Shown: in pieces, positions 44,401 to 45,503 of the stretch | Numbering within the stretch: the first letter of the stretch is position 1 | Layout of the letters: each line of letters starts with the position of its first letter | Assembly (NCBI GenBank): GCA_001566745.1 | Contig: KQ964472.1 | Coordinates: forward strand, 29,279-74,781 | Direction: 5' to 3' | DNA length: 45,503 nucleotides | Origin: Conidiobolus coronatus NRRL 28638 | Lineage: Eukaryota > Entomophthoromycota > Entomophthoromycetes > Entomophthorales > Conidiobolaceae | Made by a program: the position numbers and the translations under genes | Notes under the pieces: model-generated | The model's input: the letters and a program-made list of their open reading frames with translations, nothing else | What the model was told of the DNA's origin: nothing | Databases searched by the model: none

Positions 44401-45022
44401 CTATAGGAGACATTTGAGCAAATTCGCAAACTTTATCTTGAGGTAAAAATTGACACAAATTATCGACTTGAATATTGAGGCCTTTTACAGTGCTTAAAAC
44501 TTGCTTTTGAGTTGATATTTTATTATTAATAGTCCAAATTGAGCACTTTTTGACTTTATCAATATTTCTAGTAATTGTAATTTTATAATCATTTTTGTCT
44601 TGTAAAGTAATTTCTATAGTAGCTTCTTTATAGCCGTGCTTAACAAAGTCATAAACATCTTTGGCTCTACCTAAAACGGACGTAGAACCACCTAAACCTA
44701 AAGCAATTCCACAAACAATAGTAGATTTACCAGTTCCGTTGGGGCCAATAATCATATTCAGGTTGGGTCCTGGATAAAACTGACAGTAGTCATAAGTTAC
44801 GAATCCTTTAAGAACAATTTTTCTTATTGACCCGACCATAAATTGACTAGAAAAAGTTAATATATTTAGATTACAAAAACTGCAAGGAAATTACTTAGAT
44901 TTTGAATTATTTGACTTGTGGTGTTTACCATTTGTTCCATTACTATTATCATTCATTAATCTTTTTTTCAATTGACCTTTTTTTTCAGCTTCTTCAATAT
45001 AGCTATTATTAACATTTGTCAT
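41475..45022 (-). CDS. SMC5: Smc5, ATPase of the Smc5/6 complex
   Basis: Seven exons (44895-45022, 44049-44846, 43720-43999, 43543-43664, 43355-43493, 43230-43295, 41475-43184; introns 45-59 nt) give 1080 aa, matching family length (1093 in yeast). Smc5 with Smc6 and Nse proteins forms a ring that entraps DNA and acts in recombination and replication repair. The head starts FMVGSIRKIVLKGFVTYD, with Walker A GPNGTGKS (about 77-84) and the Smc5-typical LPQDKVCEFA. Long coiled coils flank a hinge in exons 4-6 (INITDLRYADAIEAVVG). The C-terminal head has the signature SGGERSVST near residue 975 and the Walker B region VVDEINQGMDPKNER near 1003. The start at 45022 uses a first exon that joins in frame upstream of the in-frame ATG at 44839; it adds a 45-residue basic, Asn/Lys-rich tail. 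Confidence 0.95.
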
Positions 45023-45503
45023 TTTAGACAAATTAAAATTGAGTGAACAGTAATAAATCTGATACTTGTGAGATTGAATTATTTAGCAACGAGTAAATAA
45101 ATTCAATTTATGGGAGATTCTATTGATACTGTTTAATTTTGAAAAAATTGTTATATATAAATAGTTATAAAATTGTGGTAACAGACAAATCTAATATACT
45201 GTATAGTATATTTATATAGCTAAAAACCCCAACATAGTAAGCTTTATTAAGAAAAGATTTTTAATTCAAAGATTTGAATACGTAATACGATTATCTAATT
45301 TTTATAAAATGATAAATAGTTAAATTTAATAGAAATATAGCCTTGTTGCATAAATACTTAGATTTTAGTAGCATTAAGCTTTTATTAAATTTCAAAGTAT
45401 ATTTTATTATGGTTTTATATTGCTGTGAGAGCAAAGATTATAAAGAGAAGCTGGCCATCTGAATATGATTTAAATTGGCTAAAATAAAAAAGTTTTTACA
45501 CTA
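45023..45503. other. Right end of the window, upstream of SMC5
   Basis: About 480 AT-rich bases with the expected SMC5 promoter. No supported gene or clear motif. Confidence 0.45.

Noticed and set aside
1-45503. Mobile elements, viral-like elements and CRISPR arrays
   Set aside because: No reverse transcriptase, transposase, integrase or capsid-like frame, no long terminal repeats and no spaced repeat array seen on reading both strands.

Overview
This is a eukaryotic, very AT-rich window that looks like a fungus. It carries fungal-type genes (Sec66, a Whi2-like BTB protein, Spc25, CENP-O/Mcm21). Almost every gene is cut by very short GT-AG introns: I reconstruct 56, nearly all 40-68 nt. The combination of low GC, animal-like class I aldolase, two-domain PNKP, ClpX with an IGF loop and an MA3-bearing eIF4G fits an early-diverging fungus (Entomophthoromycotina/Zoopagomycota-like is my guess, low confidence) better than a yeast or filamentous ascomycete. 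I see no convincing transposon, retroelement, CRISPR array, tRNA or rRNA.

Layout, left to right: Sec66 (-), class I fructose-bisphosphate aldolase (+), polynucleotide kinase/3'-phosphatase (-), mitochondrial ClpX (-), Whi2-like BTB protein (-), a RhoGEF with two DH domains in tandem (-), eIF4G (-), mitochondrial ribosomal protein uL29m (-), an unknown coiled-coil protein (-) that shares a 322-bp promoter region with Spc25 (+), two related secreted GPI-anchor-type proteins (-) separated by 3.8 kb of gene-free DNA, a 460-base run of N with a possible gene start beside it, an Ncb5or-type cytochrome b5 protein (+), the SNARE Ykt6 (-), CENP-O (-), a small C2-domain protein (-) and Smc5 (-). Fifteen of eighteen gene calls, counting the partial one, lie on the minus strand.

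The genes are housekeeping functions of unrelated pathways: ER translocation, glycolysis, DNA repair and chromosome structure (PNKP, Smc5), kinetochore (Spc25, CENP-O), mitochondrial proteostasis and translation (ClpX, uL29m), cytoplasmic translation initiation (eIF4G), Rho signalling, stress signalling and membrane fusion. No operon-like logic is expected. Three chromosome-segregation or structure genes within 17 kb is probably chance.

The most interesting points are a degenerate second DH domain in the RhoGEF, an animal-type class I aldolase with strongly biased codons, the retained ClpP-docking IGF loop in ClpX, the GPI-protein pair with intron presence/absence and matching TATA boxes, the uncharacterised partner of Spc25, a seven-exon CENP-O that simple gene callers would miss, and a GC-rich structured island at about 33563-33725. 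Exon borders were worked out by hand from reading frame, splice signals and family similarity. No search or alignment program was run.
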